A DNA stretch of 35,936 bases. Source: Thermococcus sp. GTDB taxonomy: Archaea; Methanobacteriota_B; Thermococci; Thermococcales; Thermococcaceae. A program made the position numbers and the translations under genes. Shown piece after piece: positions 1 to 9,028 of this stretch. The notes under the pieces are model-generated. The model had not been told where the DNA came from. It did no database searches and saw nothing but the letters and a program-made list of their open reading frames with translations. Positions within the stretch are counted from its first letter, which is position 1. Each line of letters starts with the position of its first letter. The stretch lies in the NCBI GenBank assembly GCA_015523195.1, contig WAKU01000095.1, positions 1 through 35,936 on the forward strand, written 5' to 3'.

Positions 1-2
1 AC

Positions 3-35
3 TACCTTCTGCGCCTCAGGGAGGAGGAGACATGA
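3..35 (+). CDS. C-terminal end of probable VapB-type antitoxin (partial)
   Basis: An open frame enters from the left edge and ends at TGA (33-35), giving the tail [10 protein letters not shown]. It overlaps the ATG of the following PIN-domain gene by four bases (ATGA), the usual arrangement of a vapB-vapC pair. Only about ten residues are visible, so the antitoxin identity is inferred from position and coupling alone. Confidence 0.5.
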   Translation, partial: YLLRLREEET

Positions 36-478
36 GAGTTGTCATAGACACCTCCGCTGTGTTTCACCTGTTTTCAAGCTTTTATCCCGAACGAACTGAG
101 GTTGCAGAAAAGGTCATTGAACGCGCCCAACTGGAGGATGTGGAGCTTTACGCTCCCCGTCTCGGGGAGGTTGAGTTTGTGGCCGTTTTGTCGAGGTATT
201 TCGACCGTGAAAGGGTTCAGAAAGCCCTGGATTTTTACGGCACCTCAGTTACATGGATTCCAGAGGAGCTAATAATCGAGGATTTGAAGGAAGTGGCGTT
301 TAAAACCCACCACAAGGCGTCTGATATATATTTCATCGCAACAGCTCTTCATCTAAATGCAGTTCTAATAACCAACGACAGAAAAATGGCTGAACTGGCC
401 AAATCCCTGGGTTTGAAGGCATTTTATCTTGTTGAAGAATCCAATGAGTTTTTCAAACTCTTGGGGGTGAAGGAATGA
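32..478 (+). CDS. PIN-domain ribonuclease, probable VapC toxin
   Basis: This 148-residue protein has the layout of a PIN-domain endoribonuclease. The acidic metal-binding residues are visible: Asp6 in VIDTSAVF, an acidic residue near Glu46, Asp97 in [10 protein letters not shown] and the Asp of TNDRKMA near 115. The length is typical of VapC toxins, which cleave RNA and are neutralised by a VapB antitoxin. The ATG overlaps the stop of the preceding frame (probable antitoxin), and the gene's own stop overlaps the ATG of guaAA by ATGA, so all three are likely co-transcribed and translationally coupled. The family call is firm. The toxin role is inferred because the antitoxin lies mostly outside the window. 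Confidence 0.85.
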   Translation: MRVVIDTSAVFHLFSSFYPERTEVAEKVIERAQLEDVELYAPRLGEVEFVAVLSRYFDRERVQKALDFYGTSVTWIPEELIIEDLKEVAFKTHHKASDIYFIATALHLNAVLITNDRKMAELAKSLGLKAFYLVEESNEFFKLLGVKE

Positions 479-1041
479 TAGTGATTATGGACAACGGCGG
501 CCAGTACGTCCACCGGATATGGAGAACCCTTCGCTATCTCGGCGTCGAGGCAAAGATAACCCCCAATACGACGCCGCTTGAGGAAATCAAGGCCCTGAAT
601 CCGAAGGGCATAATCTTCTCCGGCGGCCCCGACATAGAAAAGACGGGCAACTGCGAGGCAATCCTGGAGCACTACGACGAGTTCAACGTGCCGATTTTGG
701 GAATCTGTCTTGGACACCAGCTCATAGCGAAGCACTTCGGCGGAAAGGTCGGGAGGGGAGATAAAGCGGAGTACAGTTTAGTTGAGATTGAAATCCTTGA
801 GGAGAACGACATTTTCAAGGGCCTCCCAAGAAAGCTAAAGGTCTGGGAGAGCCACATGGACGAGGTTAAAGAACTCCCACCGAGCTTTAAACTGCTCGCG
901 AGGAGCGAGACCTGCCCCGTCGAGGCCATGAAGCATGAAAAATTGCCTATCTACGGCGTCCAGTTCCACCCCGAGGTGGCCCATACGGAGAGGGGGGCAG
1001 AGATCTACCGCAACTTCGCCCGACTCTGCGGGGAGCTTTAG
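475..1041 (+). CDS. guaAA: GMP synthase (glutamine-hydrolysing) subunit A, glutamine amidotransferase
   Basis: A 188-residue class I glutamine amidotransferase. The nucleophile elbow GICLGHQ carries the catalytic Cys near residue 78, and [12 protein letters not shown] near 162-173 supplies the catalytic His and Glu. Archaea commonly encode GMP synthase as separate amidotransferase and ATP-pyrophosphatase subunits; this is the former. It releases ammonia from glutamine for conversion of XMP to GMP in the cytoplasm. The length is normal for the stand-alone subunit. The start ATG overlaps the stop of the PIN-domain gene (ATGA), an unusual coupling of a toxin-antitoxin module to purine synthesis. 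The partner GuaAB is not in the window. Confidence 0.95.
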   Translation: MIVIMDNGGQYVHRIWRTLRYLGVEAKITPNTTPLEEIKALNPKGIIFSGGPDIEKTGNCEAILEHYDEFNVPILGICLGHQLIAKHFGGKVGRGDKAEYSLVEIEILEENDIFKGLPRKLKVWESHMDEVKELPPSFKLLARSETCPVEAMKHEKLPIYGVQFHPEVAHTERGAEIYRNFARLCGEL

Positions 1042-1070
1042 TTTTGTCATGAGCGTTCGCTTGGGAAAAC

Positions 1071-1079
1071 TTTTTAAAG
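1071..1079 (+). promoter_or_regulatory. TATA box for the gene at 1108
   Basis: TTTTTAAAG lies in the short gap after guaAA, about 30 bases before a GGTGAT ribosome binding site (1099-1104) and the TTG start at 1108. Confidence 0.5.
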
Positions 1080-1107
1080 TTTCGCTATTACTTGCTTTGG
1101 TGATACT

Positions 1108-1383
1108 TTGGGCCACACGATTTATTATAAAACTGAGGTCTCAAAATGGGAGGAATTTGAAGGGTTCCTCAAAAGGGTCTGCATGGGCCTCGGCTATGGG
1201 GTAGAGAGTCAGGGAGATGCCGTGCTCATATTCCCAAACTGTGAAGCAGTAGAGCCGCTGAGGGTGGAGAGAAAGGGGGAGGGCTTCGCTAAGACGAACC
1301 TAATTGAGCCCTGCCACTCGGTTTATCTCCTTATGCTTCACTCCGTCGCCTCCTTTGGCTCCGTCGCGGTCTGGGAGGACTGA
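1108..1383 (+). CDS. Conserved-looking hypothetical protein, 91 aa
   Basis: A 91-residue cytoplasmic protein of unknown function. The TTG start is chosen because GGTGAT sits four bases upstream and a TATA box lies at 1071. Its composition is that of a real globular protein: a mixed helix/strand N-terminal half, then a hydrophobic stretch SVYLLMLHSVASFGSV. Three cysteines are present (CMGLGYG, FPNC, EPCHSVY) but form no recognised metal motif. Its 3' end runs 46 bases into the 3' end of the convergent DUF2101 gene. I do not recognise the family. Confidence 0.65.
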   Translation: MGHTIYYKTEVSKWEEFEGFLKRVCMGLGYGVESQGDAVLIFPNCEAVEPLRVERKGEGFAKTNLIEPCHSVYLLMLHSVASFGSVAVWED

Positions 1384-2090
1384 TCAAGGTACACCTCAAG
1401 AACCCTGATCGGGATCGAGCTCCTCATGGCCCTCTCCTCAACGAGGAGCTTGACTATCCTGCCGGGCTCGGCATCGGGAACCGCCGGAACCCAGTAATAG
1501 CCGGGCTTAACGTTCGCCCCTATGTCGTCGTGGACGAAGACCCTGATAAGATCGCCCTTGACCTCCTCGACGATCCCGTAGGTGTAATCCCTCCCGTAGC
1601 GGGAGCGGAAGGCCCACCTGAAGACCAGCACAACAGCAAGGACCCCTATTAGATAGGCGTAGTAGTAGTACACCCCCCTTACGGTGGCCTTCAGGAGGAG
1701 GTAGCCGGCAAAGGAGATCGCTGAGAGAACGAAAAGGCCGCAGTAGAAGAACCTGTAGGAGGGAAAGTCTATTATAAATTCCCTGTTTGAGACCACCACG
1801 TACCTGAGGGCAAAGAAGGAGAGGATCGTTATCACACCGAAGGCGTAGACCCATCCGAGGAGCACTGTGAGGAGGGACGCCGCCAAATAAGTCAGGATAA
1901 CAAGCTGAACCTCCAAGCTGATAAGCTCGTGTGTCGTGAGGCCCCTCTTGAGGAGCCTTCGGAGAAACCCGGGCTCAGGAGGATTTTTTCTTGGCTTTGG
2001 AATGAAAAAGGATACGATGGCGGAGAGGCTTTCTCCCGCGGCCTTTTCAAAGGCTAACCCCACTCGATAGAGGAACTCCGTGAAATCCAT
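1338..2090 (-). CDS. DUF2101 family membrane protein
   Basis: A 250-residue membrane protein resembling the DUF2101 family of Thermococcales; function unknown. An amphipathic N-terminal region (1-55) is followed by hydrophobic segments at about 62-98 (probably two helices), 115-133 and 139-160. A C-terminal soluble domain (about 165-240, rich in beta-strand patterns such as GIVEEVKGDLIRVFVHDD) looks OB- or SH3-like. The ATG is preceded by GAGGTGAG. The gene starts nine bases after the stop of the large DUF2341 pilin-like gene and is the last gene of the pilin operon, suggesting a membrane-anchoring or accessory role in that surface system. The assembly link is inferred from position only. Confidence 0.8.
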   Translation of the reverse strand: MDFTEFLYRVGLAFEKAAGESLSAIVSFFIPKPRKNPPEPGFLRRLLKRGLTTHELISLEVQLVILTYLAASLLTVLLGWVYAFGVITILSFFALRYVVVSNREFIIDFPSYRFFYCGLFVLSAISFAGYLLLKATVRGVYYYYAYLIGVLAVVLVFRWAFRSRYGRDYTYGIVEEVKGDLIRVFVHDDIGANVKPGYYWVPAVPDAEPGRIVKLLVEERAMRSSIPIRVLEVYLDQSSQTATEPKEATE

Positions 2091-2099
2091 GGTCTCACC

Positions 2100-4532
2100 T
2101 CACGGGCAGGTGTAGCCGTAAAGCAGATCACAGGTTCCCTCCGGTCCGATGACTTCCCCTGCTGTCCCGGGATCGAGGAAGAAGGGGACGGTGCTCAGGT
2201 CGCCGGTTGCTAAAACCCCCTCCGAGATCCCCCATACGCGGTAGCCAGTGACCTTCTGGCCTCCGTTGAAGTAGTAGTTGAGGAAGTAGTAGTCAACGCT
2301 GGACTCGCCATCCTCCACCGTGAGTCCAAGGGTCGCGAAGAGGTTATAGAGCTTCGAATCGTAGTTTGGATCGGGTATCATAAAGCTCACGAGGCCGATC
2401 GGGTAGTGCCTGCCGCCGTAGGTGTAGCCCATCTCGTCCTGAGTATCGTTCGCGAGTTTCTCATAGGCGAGGTGGTTCCTGTTGCTCCCCTCAAGCCTCT
2501 CGAAGAATGACCAGCCGTTTTTCGTTGCTATATACCTCTGATCCATCAGGCAGTTGATGAGGAGCTGGAGGTCGTAGACCCTGCCCCCAGAGGCCTGAGA
2601 CTGACCCGATGACCCGGAGGAAGGCTTCTGCTCGATGACCTGAGCTGGGTCAGTGGTTCTCCAGTAGAAGGTTATACCGTTGAAGTTGGGGTCTTCAAGG
2701 AGATCGCTTGAGATCGTGTACTTCCTCACGGCAACCCAGTCATAGGTCGTGGTCCTCCGTTTTCTTTCACTGTCCGTTGCCCAGTAGACGTACTCAAGAG
2801 GTTCCACCCAATATCTTGGGCTGTATCCACTGTCGTAATTTACTCTACCATCTGTTATATCCTTGAACTTGGCACTCTTCCAGTATGTTGAATACGGCTT
2901 CATCAAAGCTTCGTATACATGGAACGAGGTTATGGGATACCTGGCTGAAACATGGGACTCCTCAATCCACCAAGCCCAATGTATGGCCAATCCATCTCCG
3001 CTCCTCGTTGTGTCGTCGGTGAAGGCAAGGTCATCAGGAATTAAATCTGAGTCTTCAACTATAACACCGCTGTCCCAGTCACGGTAGTTTCCATTCCCTT
3101 TCATCCTGAACCTCACCGCAAAACCACCGTAGAGATCAAGGGGCTTTTGGTTTATGAGATATTCCCTACTGTTCCCCCCATTTATCGTTTTCGGACCTGC
3201 AAAGAGAACGAAGACGCTCTTTCCATCCCCTTTTGTCGGCGTTACTTCGCCCCCAAAATACATCTCAACGTTTAGAGAACTACCCTTCGGAATGGAGGCC
3301 CTTATCCAGATCAGAGCCCTCTTATTCACCGGATCCCAGTACTCTATCCAGAATGGAATGGGGTTGCAGTTTGAATCGTAGAAGGCTATTGAGGCATTAG
3401 TCTGGTAGGGATCGTTCGTGAGAGAGTAGGTGTTCTGAGTGTTTTGGAAGATCACGTTCAAAATCTGGCTTGTGAATCCCTTGGCGGTGCTTATAAGGAG
3501 CGGAATTTGGTAATCGTTAAGATCGACACCAACTTGGTTCTGGACGGTCAGGTTTATTCTATAGCCCAGGGGAGAGCACCAGCCGGGGACTGTACCCCCT
3601 CCACCCCCCGAGCCCGAAGACACGTTGGAGAACACCATTACCCCAACGTCCCCGCTGGCTTTTATGAACGCATCGGTGGTAACCTGAGCCCCGTCGATCG
3701 TGAAGTTCGTGAGGTAGTCCCCGTTCTGGTCCCAGACATGTGTTAGGTTGTAGCCCAAGTCTGAGCTGAGCTGGGGGAACTCCTCAAAGTTCCCAACCAC
3801 GTGGCCCACGCTCGATGACCCCGAGCCATTGGCGTAGACGACGGGTCCCTCCCCAAACTCCGGGTAGGCTAAGGGGCAGGCCCTTATGGAGCGCTGGTAC
3901 CTACCGCCTGTCATGGCGGAGAATATTGGATCCTCAAGGTCCCTGATGTCAACAGTGGAGTAGACGTAGCCGCCGGTTGAGGGTATCGGGCCCGAGTAAA
4001 CGATTTTCCCGAGCCTGTCGGATATTCTGATGTGCGGAATGCGGCCCTTTACGACCACAGTAAATGCGTCGAGAGGGGCAACGCGTATCTCCATCGAGTC
4101 CACTATCTCGTTCAGCGACGGGGAAACCTCGTACCCCTGCTCGGCGAGCATTTTGGTGACGTTGGAGAGCCATACCCTCAGCGTCTGCTTGCCCATAACC
4201 CTCTCGATATCATAGCCTGTTATTGAGGAAGAGGTGCCGCTGAGCATCAGGTCGCGGATGGTGTTGTTAGCCATATAGGAAGGGCTTATGAACCTCCCGG
4301 TGACGGAAACGTAATCAACGGTCGCCACAACGGCCCTCTTACCGGATAGTTCCAACGCCTTCTGAAACTCAAGGTTGAGGAAGGAAACGACATCGTAGGT
4401 TCTCTCAACGTGGGTTCTCTCGCTCTGTGCGGTGATCACCTGGTTCGAGACGTTCTCGTAGGTGGCCATTAGAAGCATCAGGGGTATAATGAGTATCAGA
4501 ACGGAAGCGTTCAGAAGGAAGCCCCTCCTCAT
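2100..4532 (-). CDS. Large pilin-like surface protein with DUF2341 domain
   Basis: An 810-residue protein. The chosen ATG (4532) overlaps the preceding stop as TGATG and follows a strong GGAGGGAG site; an in-frame GTG 15 bases upstream lies before that site. The N-terminus MRRGFLLNASVLILIIPLML resembles a class III (type IV pilin) signal, but it has Phe rather than Gln at +1 and no acidic residue at +5/+6. After an N-terminal alpha/beta region come a Gly/Ser linker (about 305-315) and a DUF2341 domain (about 323-430). A lectin-like beta region follows, ending near YDWVAVRKYT, then a Ser-rich linker and a C-terminal domain. Several N-x-S/T sequons are present. It is probably an exported adhesin or tip subunit. 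DNA for the DUF2341 region is AT-richer than its flanks. Confidence 0.8.
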   Translation of the reverse strand: MRRGFLLNASVLILIIPLMLLMATYENVSNQVITAQSERTHVERTYDVVSFLNLEFQKALELSGKRAVVATVDYVSVTGRFISPSYMANNTIRDLMLSGTSSSITGYDIERVMGKQTLRVWLSNVTKMLAEQGYEVSPSLNEIVDSMEIRVAPLDAFTVVVKGRIPHIRISDRLGKIVYSGPIPSTGGYVYSTVDIRDLEDPIFSAMTGGRYQRSIRACPLAYPEFGEGPVVYANGSGSSSVGHVVGNFEEFPQLSSDLGYNLTHVWDQNGDYLTNFTIDGAQVTTDAFIKASGDVGVMVFSNVSSGSGGGGGTVPGWCSPLGYRINLTVQNQVGVDLNDYQIPLLISTAKGFTSQILNVIFQNTQNTYSLTNDPYQTNASIAFYDSNCNPIPFWIEYWDPVNKRALIWIRASIPKGSSLNVEMYFGGEVTPTKGDGKSVFVLFAGPKTINGGNSREYLINQKPLDLYGGFAVRFRMKGNGNYRDWDSGVIVEDSDLIPDDLAFTDDTTRSGDGLAIHWAWWIEESHVSARYPITSFHVYEALMKPYSTYWKSAKFKDITDGRVNYDSGYSPRYWVEPLEYVYWATDSERKRRTTTYDWVAVRKYTISSDLLEDPNFNGITFYWRTTDPAQVIEQKPSSGSSGQSQASGGRVYDLQLLINCLMDQRYIATKNGWSFFERLEGSNRNHLAYEKLANDTQDEMGYTYGGRHYPIGLVSFMIPDPNYDSKLYNLFATLGLTVEDGESSVDYYFLNYYFNGGQKVTGYRVWGISEGVLATGDLSTVPFFLDPGTAGEVIGPEGTCDLLYGYTCP

Positions 4533-6712
4533 CAGCCCTCCCTCCACACGCGGAGTGTAATCTGTATCGGCCTGAAGAGGCCGGGGATGTTGCCCATGGA
4601 GGCCGCCTCTATCTTTACTCCCTCCGGAAGGTCAACGTCTATTGGGTTCTGCTGGGAGCCATCGTATGGTGCACTCCTCCACTCGCCCGGGTTTTTGTCG
4701 CCGATGTAGTTTAAGTTGTTGAAAAGGCGAAGGATTGCGTCGTCTACGGCATATCTCGTGGGGTTGAGGTCGTTGACGGATAAGGGTTTGTAGGGGGGAT
4801 CCCCAACGAGGATGTGCCTCTCGTAGGTGTTCGTTCCGTCAGAGTAATAGTACGTGAGATTGTAGCCTTTGTAAGTTGGGTAGCCCTGGAGTATGTATGG
4901 AAAAACGTCTCCATAACCCGCGTAGGCCTCGATGAAGTACTTGATAATGCCCCTCGTCACCTGGTATCTGAAGGATGTCCCTCCATTGTCCACCCCGGTT
5001 TCAAGCTCGGCTTTAAACGTGTTTGAACCCGGTTTCATCATCCAGGGATAGATCTTGGAATACGCAATCCTTAGTGCGTAAACACCATTGGGGCCACTGT
5101 AGAAGGTGTTCCCATTCTCCTCCAAATACTGTGTGGTCGAAGCGGCAAAGCAGTAGCCAACCCACAAGTCAGCATACCAGGGGATGGCTTTTGATGGAAG
5201 GGTATACTGAATCGTCATTGTCTTGTAGGTGTCACCACCACAGTGGTATCCCGTGTACCCACTGTACGTTGGCGTATCATAGCCTATTGGTATGGACAGG
5301 GGGATGCTGTACCTTGTTATGACGGTCCTTGGTATGTAAGAGATCTGGACGTAGGAATCGGGGTAGCCGTATAAAACCCTCTCCCTCTCCCCCCCGCAGT
5401 CACTGGCGGGGCAGGAATAGGAGTAGTAGCTCGCCCCCCCATAGTGGAACTGACCGTCGGAGGTGTAGTATTTTGCATCTATAGCCACAACGAAATCAAA
5501 GACCATTTTTGACAGGTTCTCATAACTCACCCCAATTGACGCGAGGGCGTTTTCGATCTCCGAGTTTGTGAACTCAACCGTCTGGACCGAGTTTGGATTC
5601 ACGGTCTTTTCAAGGAGAAGATAAAGGTTGGCCCCCAGCCCGTAGTACAGGCGCACCACTTGAGCCCCCTTGACCTTGAAAACCATGTTTATCCCAGTTA
5701 TATTGCCGGGCACGAAGTTCTCGAAAAGGTAAATGAAGCCGGTATATTGAGACGTCACATTGTAGACCTTTATAAGGCCTGGGTTGCCCGCGCGAAGACT
5801 GTTGCTTTTGTATTTAACGTATACCGTCGTTCCACTGCCAATACCAATTGTGTAGCGATAGTAGCTTCCGTAGTAGGCTGAATCATGGAAGTACATCCTT
5901 ATAACGTTCTTGCCAGGTACGAGGTAGTTCTTTATGTTCGGGGCGTTCGGCTCCGTGCCACTTAGAGCCACGTGGTTGCCGTTTATATAAACATCCTCCC
6001 GCTCCAGGAATCTGTGCACGAAGTTGCCATTCGCTTCATATATATCCTTCTGGCTATCTGTGGGTATGTTGATCGTACTGATAACATCGAGGGAGTTGCT
6101 GTATCCACTACTGGAAAAGCCTCCGGCGAGAACCCTCATCCATCCAAACAGGTCGCTCCTCACAAACGCAGCCCTCGTCAAATAAGCCCTCGCCATGTAG
6201 CCCCGCGGGGTTTGGTTGTAGGCGTAGCCGCTCATGATTAGGGTCGCCGGGGAAACGTCAGGCGCCTTTGAATAGCTTCCACTGGCCCGCGTCAGGTAGG
6301 GGCTTGTGTAGTTGTTTATGAGTAGCTGATAGTCGTAGCCCCGCAGGGTTTTATTCAGTATGTAACCGAGGATTATTTCAGCCTTGTGCCTGAGGTCGAG
6401 AGTCGGGTATATCGGCCCCGTCGCCCAGTAGGTCGAGACTATGTCGAGCGGATCCATGTCGGGGCTCACGAGACCGCCCACAAGAACGCCGTTCTCGGTC
6501 CAGTTCCTTATCACACTCGCCGGGACTATCTGATTGAGGGGGACCGTCCGAAGGGTGAGGAGGGTGTTCTCGGCCAGGTATTTGTTCTGGGAGCGCATGT
6601 ACGTTGAGTAAACATTCCCCTGGTTCATAATGCCCACTATGCTCGTCGCGAAGAGCGTAACGAGCAGGAGCGACAGGAGAGCATCGAGCGTGAACACGAA
6701 TCCCCTCCTCAT
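4532..6712 (-). CDS. Large pilin-like surface protein with class III signal peptide
   Basis: A 726-residue protein beginning MRRGFVFTLDALLSLLLVTLF. This is a basic n-region, a Gly, then a hydrophobic helix with Asp at +6, as in archaeal prepilin-like proteins. The helix continues into an amphipathic segment with LLTLRTVP, matching the layout of the neighbouring 475-residue protein. The remainder is a Tyr-, Ser- and Asn-rich, predicted beta-rich extracellular region with several N-x-S/T sequons and a few Cys that may form disulfides (for example SCPASDCGG). No enzymatic motif was recognised. The ATG overlaps the upstream stop by four bases (ATGA), and its own stop overlaps the next start (TGATG). 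It is probably a large minor pilin or adhesin. Confidence 0.75.
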   Translation of the reverse strand: MRRGFVFTLDALLSLLLVTLFATSIVGIMNQGNVYSTYMRSQNKYLAENTLLTLRTVPLNQIVPASVIRNWTENGVLVGGLVSPDMDPLDIVSTYWATGPIYPTLDLRHKAEIILGYILNKTLRGYDYQLLINNYTSPYLTRASGSYSKAPDVSPATLIMSGYAYNQTPRGYMARAYLTRAAFVRSDLFGWMRVLAGGFSSSGYSNSLDVISTINIPTDSQKDIYEANGNFVHRFLEREDVYINGNHVALSGTEPNAPNIKNYLVPGKNVIRMYFHDSAYYGSYYRYTIGIGSGTTVYVKYKSNSLRAGNPGLIKVYNVTSQYTGFIYLFENFVPGNITGINMVFKVKGAQVVRLYYGLGANLYLLLEKTVNPNSVQTVEFTNSEIENALASIGVSYENLSKMVFDFVVAIDAKYYTSDGQFHYGGASYYSYSCPASDCGGERERVLYGYPDSYVQISYIPRTVITRYSIPLSIPIGYDTPTYSGYTGYHCGGDTYKTMTIQYTLPSKAIPWYADLWVGYCFAASTTQYLEENGNTFYSGPNGVYALRIAYSKIYPWMMKPGSNTFKAELETGVDNGGTSFRYQVTRGIIKYFIEAYAGYGDVFPYILQGYPTYKGYNLTYYYSDGTNTYERHILVGDPPYKPLSVNDLNPTRYAVDDAILRLFNNLNYIGDKNPGEWRSAPYDGSQQNPIDVDLPEGVKIEAASMGNIPGLFRPIQITLRVWREG

Positions 6713-8136
6713 GAGTCATCCCACACCTTAAGCTGTATCAAAACCTGTTCGAACTTTGGCTTCAGGAACCACTCAAGGCTTGGAAACAGCCGGATGTCCA
6801 CATCTTTTCTGCCCCATCCCGAGAGCGAGTAAAGCCAGAGCCCTATGGTATCCCCGCTCTGAGGTGAGCCGAAGACGTCATTTAGGGGTATTACGATCGA
6901 GTTCCCCTTTCCCTGGTATCTCCTTATCTCCCCTCCCAGGACGGTTATGCCCCAGAGGGCACCGCTGTCATCCCTGTAAATCAAGAGCCCCCCTTCACTG
7001 CTCCCCGAGAGAACGAACATGGTCATGTTTCCAGCGGTTGAGGGAACCGTTACGTTCATGTAGGCCCCGGGAGGCAGGCCCTCTGAGAGGACGCCGTATA
7101 CCATTGGCTCTTCGCTTGAAGGCCCAGAGGAGAGGTTGTAGGCGAGCCTGCTTATCACACCCATCCTCATTTCGGGCTCTATCCAGGGAGACCTCTCCAT
7201 CGATGCATTTATCACGCCCCAATCGGTAACAACACTGCCGTTTACCACCGCAAAGCGATAGGTGGGGCTGTTGTTCTGAAGGAGAACCGTGGGAAAGATG
7301 TAGGTGGAGTTAAAGACGGGGGTCGTGTTGTCGTAGGCCGAGACGGTTATAACGACGTTTCCCTGTCCGGTGAACTTGAAAGTATAGGGACAGGAGCCGC
7401 CGCCGTAGTTTACCTGGAAGTTGCTGGCATCGGGCCCGGTTATGCGGATTACGACCCTTGCCCCACTCGGTATGCTGTAGGTCTCAACGTACTGTCCCCG
7501 TTTAGCCGTCAGCGTCACGTCCTCCGCGAGAACGAACTGGAGCAGATCACCACTCTGGAGGTCTATTGTGTTGCCCGAGACGAGGGTGCACATTTCATCG
7601 TTGGTATACACATTCCCATTTCTCTCAAGCTGAACCCACGTCACTGTAAAGGGACTGTTGCCGTTTCCGCTGGTTATCTCAAAGTTGATCCCATTACCGT
7701 TCGGGTTCTCAAAGGTCTCGTTCTGGAGGTACACCTTAGGAAAGCGCCCGCTTATTGAAACACGGAACCTGGAGACGTAGACTGAAAGGAGAAAGTCCTT
7801 ACCACCCGACTCATTGAGCAGGGCCCTCACGACCCCTGCAGGGTTCTCACCGAGGGCCACGATTTTCTCGTAGCTCAGGGAGTAGATGCTTGAGGGATCC
7901 CTCAGACCCACCACCTTAGCAGACGACGGGTTGAGCTCCCAGTTCACGGGCTCCCCCGGGCTTTTCATGAGGACGTCGAGCATGTTGTCAGCTATGTTGG
8001 CCCTCTCGTACCAGCCGAGGGTCGAGGCTATCTCGTCCTTGAGGGCGGTCGACGTGTTCACCACCGCCGCGAAGACGAACATCATGACTATCAGTGAAAT
8101 GAGCGCATCGAGTGAGAGCAGCTGACCCCGCCTCAT
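6709..8136 (-). CDS. Pilin-like surface protein with class III signal peptide, 475 aa
   Basis: The N-terminus MRRGQLLSLDALISLIVMMF has a basic stretch, Gly before Gln at +1, and Asp at +6 in a long hydrophobic helix, consistent with a type IV prepilin-like signal. The following segment contains LMKSPGEPVNW, close in layout to LLTLRTVPLNQ of the next protein, so the two large pilins probably share an N-terminal domain. An extracellular, strand-rich region with N-x-S/T sequons follows (for example NESG, NASM, NMTM). Start and stop are each linked to neighbours by ATGA overlaps (8133-8136 and 6709-6712), so translation is coupled. Function beyond surface display is not evident. Confidence 0.78.
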   Translation of the reverse strand: MRRGQLLSLDALISLIVMMFVFAAVVNTSTALKDEIASTLGWYERANIADNMLDVLMKSPGEPVNWELNPSSAKVVGLRDPSSIYSLSYEKIVALGENPAGVVRALLNESGGKDFLLSVYVSRFRVSISGRFPKVYLQNETFENPNGNGINFEITSGNGNSPFTVTWVQLERNGNVYTNDEMCTLVSGNTIDLQSGDLLQFVLAEDVTLTAKRGQYVETYSIPSGARVVIRITGPDASNFQVNYGGGSCPYTFKFTGQGNVVITVSAYDNTTPVFNSTYIFPTVLLQNNSPTYRFAVVNGSVVTDWGVINASMERSPWIEPEMRMGVISRLAYNLSSGPSSEEPMVYGVLSEGLPPGAYMNVTVPSTAGNMTMFVLSGSSEGGLLIYRDDSGALWGITVLGGEIRRYQGKGNSIVIPLNDVFGSPQSGDTIGLWLYSLSGWGRKDVDIRLFPSLEWFLKPKFEQVLIQLKVWDDS

Positions 8137-8600
8137 CCCCTGACCGCCTCCACTGTAACGTTGAAGCTCACACGCCCGTATTTCAGGAGGCCGTTTTCGC
8201 TTATCACGCCGTTTTTCGATTTGAGCTCACCGACTATGAAAGCCGCCACGGCCTTCTCCAGGGAGCTCCCATCGAGGGGCCCCCTGTATTCCAAGACCAC
8301 CCTGACGTTCATCCATCCGCTGGCTTCCTCCTCGCCGACGCCCTTCACGATGCAGCCCGGGGAGGTGTAGTTGAGGGCTTTTATCAGCGGGTTTAGCGGA
8401 GCGTATTCTGGCCCTTCCTCCGCCACACCGGTGTTTATGTAGGAGCAGGCCGTCGAGGCGGCGCCCTTCACCTGCATGAGGATGAAAGCCCTGTCGTTGT
8501 TCCCGAGGTAGTAGGGGGCTATCACAGCTGTTCCCAAGAGGATTATGCCCGTTATGAAGAGAACCTCTATGGCGGTCTGGGCCCTACTCAAGCTCAACAT
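8133..8600 (-). CDS. Small pilin-like protein with class III signal peptide, 155 aa
   Basis: The N-terminus MLSLSRAQTAIEVLFITGII fits an archaeal prepilin: a basic residue, probable cleavage before Gln, Glu at +5 (QTAIE), and a hydrophobic helix. The mature region has two Cys (STACSYIN and SPGCIVKG) that could form a disulfide across the pilin head. The ATG follows GGGGAGGA, and the start overlaps the upstream gene by 17 bases; the stop overlaps the next start by ATGA. Its size is typical of a major or minor type IV pilin. No assembly ATPase is encoded nearby, so it would depend on machinery elsewhere. Confidence 0.8.
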   Translation of the reverse strand: MLSLSRAQTAIEVLFITGIILLGTAVIAPYYLGNNDRAFILMQVKGAASTACSYINTGVAEEGPEYAPLNPLIKALNYTSPGCIVKGVGEEEASGWMNVRVVLEYRGPLDGSSLEKAVAAFIVGELKSKNGVISENGLLKYGRVSFNVTVEAVRG

Positions 8601-9027
8601 ACGTCCTCCCCTCAGCGGCGTTGTAAACCGCGGTTACGTTGAAGTCCTTCCTCTTCTCATCCAGCGTCACCGAGGTTGTCGTGTAGACGGGCACCTGAAG
8701 CCTCTGAACCACGAGGTACCTCTTTCCGGAGAGTACGGCCTCCACCGTTACCGAGTTGGAGCTGGAGTTGAGGGTGATCGAGATGCTGTCGCCTTTTCCG
8801 AGCTCTATGGGACAGTCCTTAACCACAGTGAAGCCGCCCCCGATGCTGTAGACCTTCGTAACCGTGTCCCTGACGTCAACGGCGAACGCCTTGAGCCTCG
8901 CGGTCTTGTCTATGGTGTTGGCCGTTGAGAGCTCGCCGTTTGCGAGGGAGACCGCGCCGGCTACCGTAACGCTGATGAGCATGAACGCTATCATGAAGTC
9001 AAAGGTTATCTGGCCCTCCCGCCTCAT
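8584..9027 (-). CDS. Small pilin-like protein with class III signal peptide, 147 aa
   Basis: Translation probably starts at the ATG at 9027, which follows GGTGGGTGAG and lies one base after the upstream stop; a GTG nine bases earlier sits inside that site. The N-terminus MRREGQITFDFMIAFMLISV has a basic stretch, Gly then Gln at +1, Asp at +5 and a hydrophobic helix, a good class III signal. The rest (LNSSSNSVTVEAVLSGKRYL and similar) is beta-strand rich, as expected for a pilin head. It belongs to the same coupled operon as the five other pilin-like genes. Confidence 0.8.
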   Translation of the reverse strand: MRREGQITFDFMIAFMLISVTVAGAVSLANGELSTANTIDKTARLKAFAVDVRDTVTKVYSIGGGFTVVKDCPIELGKGDSISITLNSSSNSVTVEAVLSGKRYLVVQRLQVPVYTTTSVTLDEKRKDFNVTAVYNAAEGRTYVELE

Positions 9028-9028
9028 C

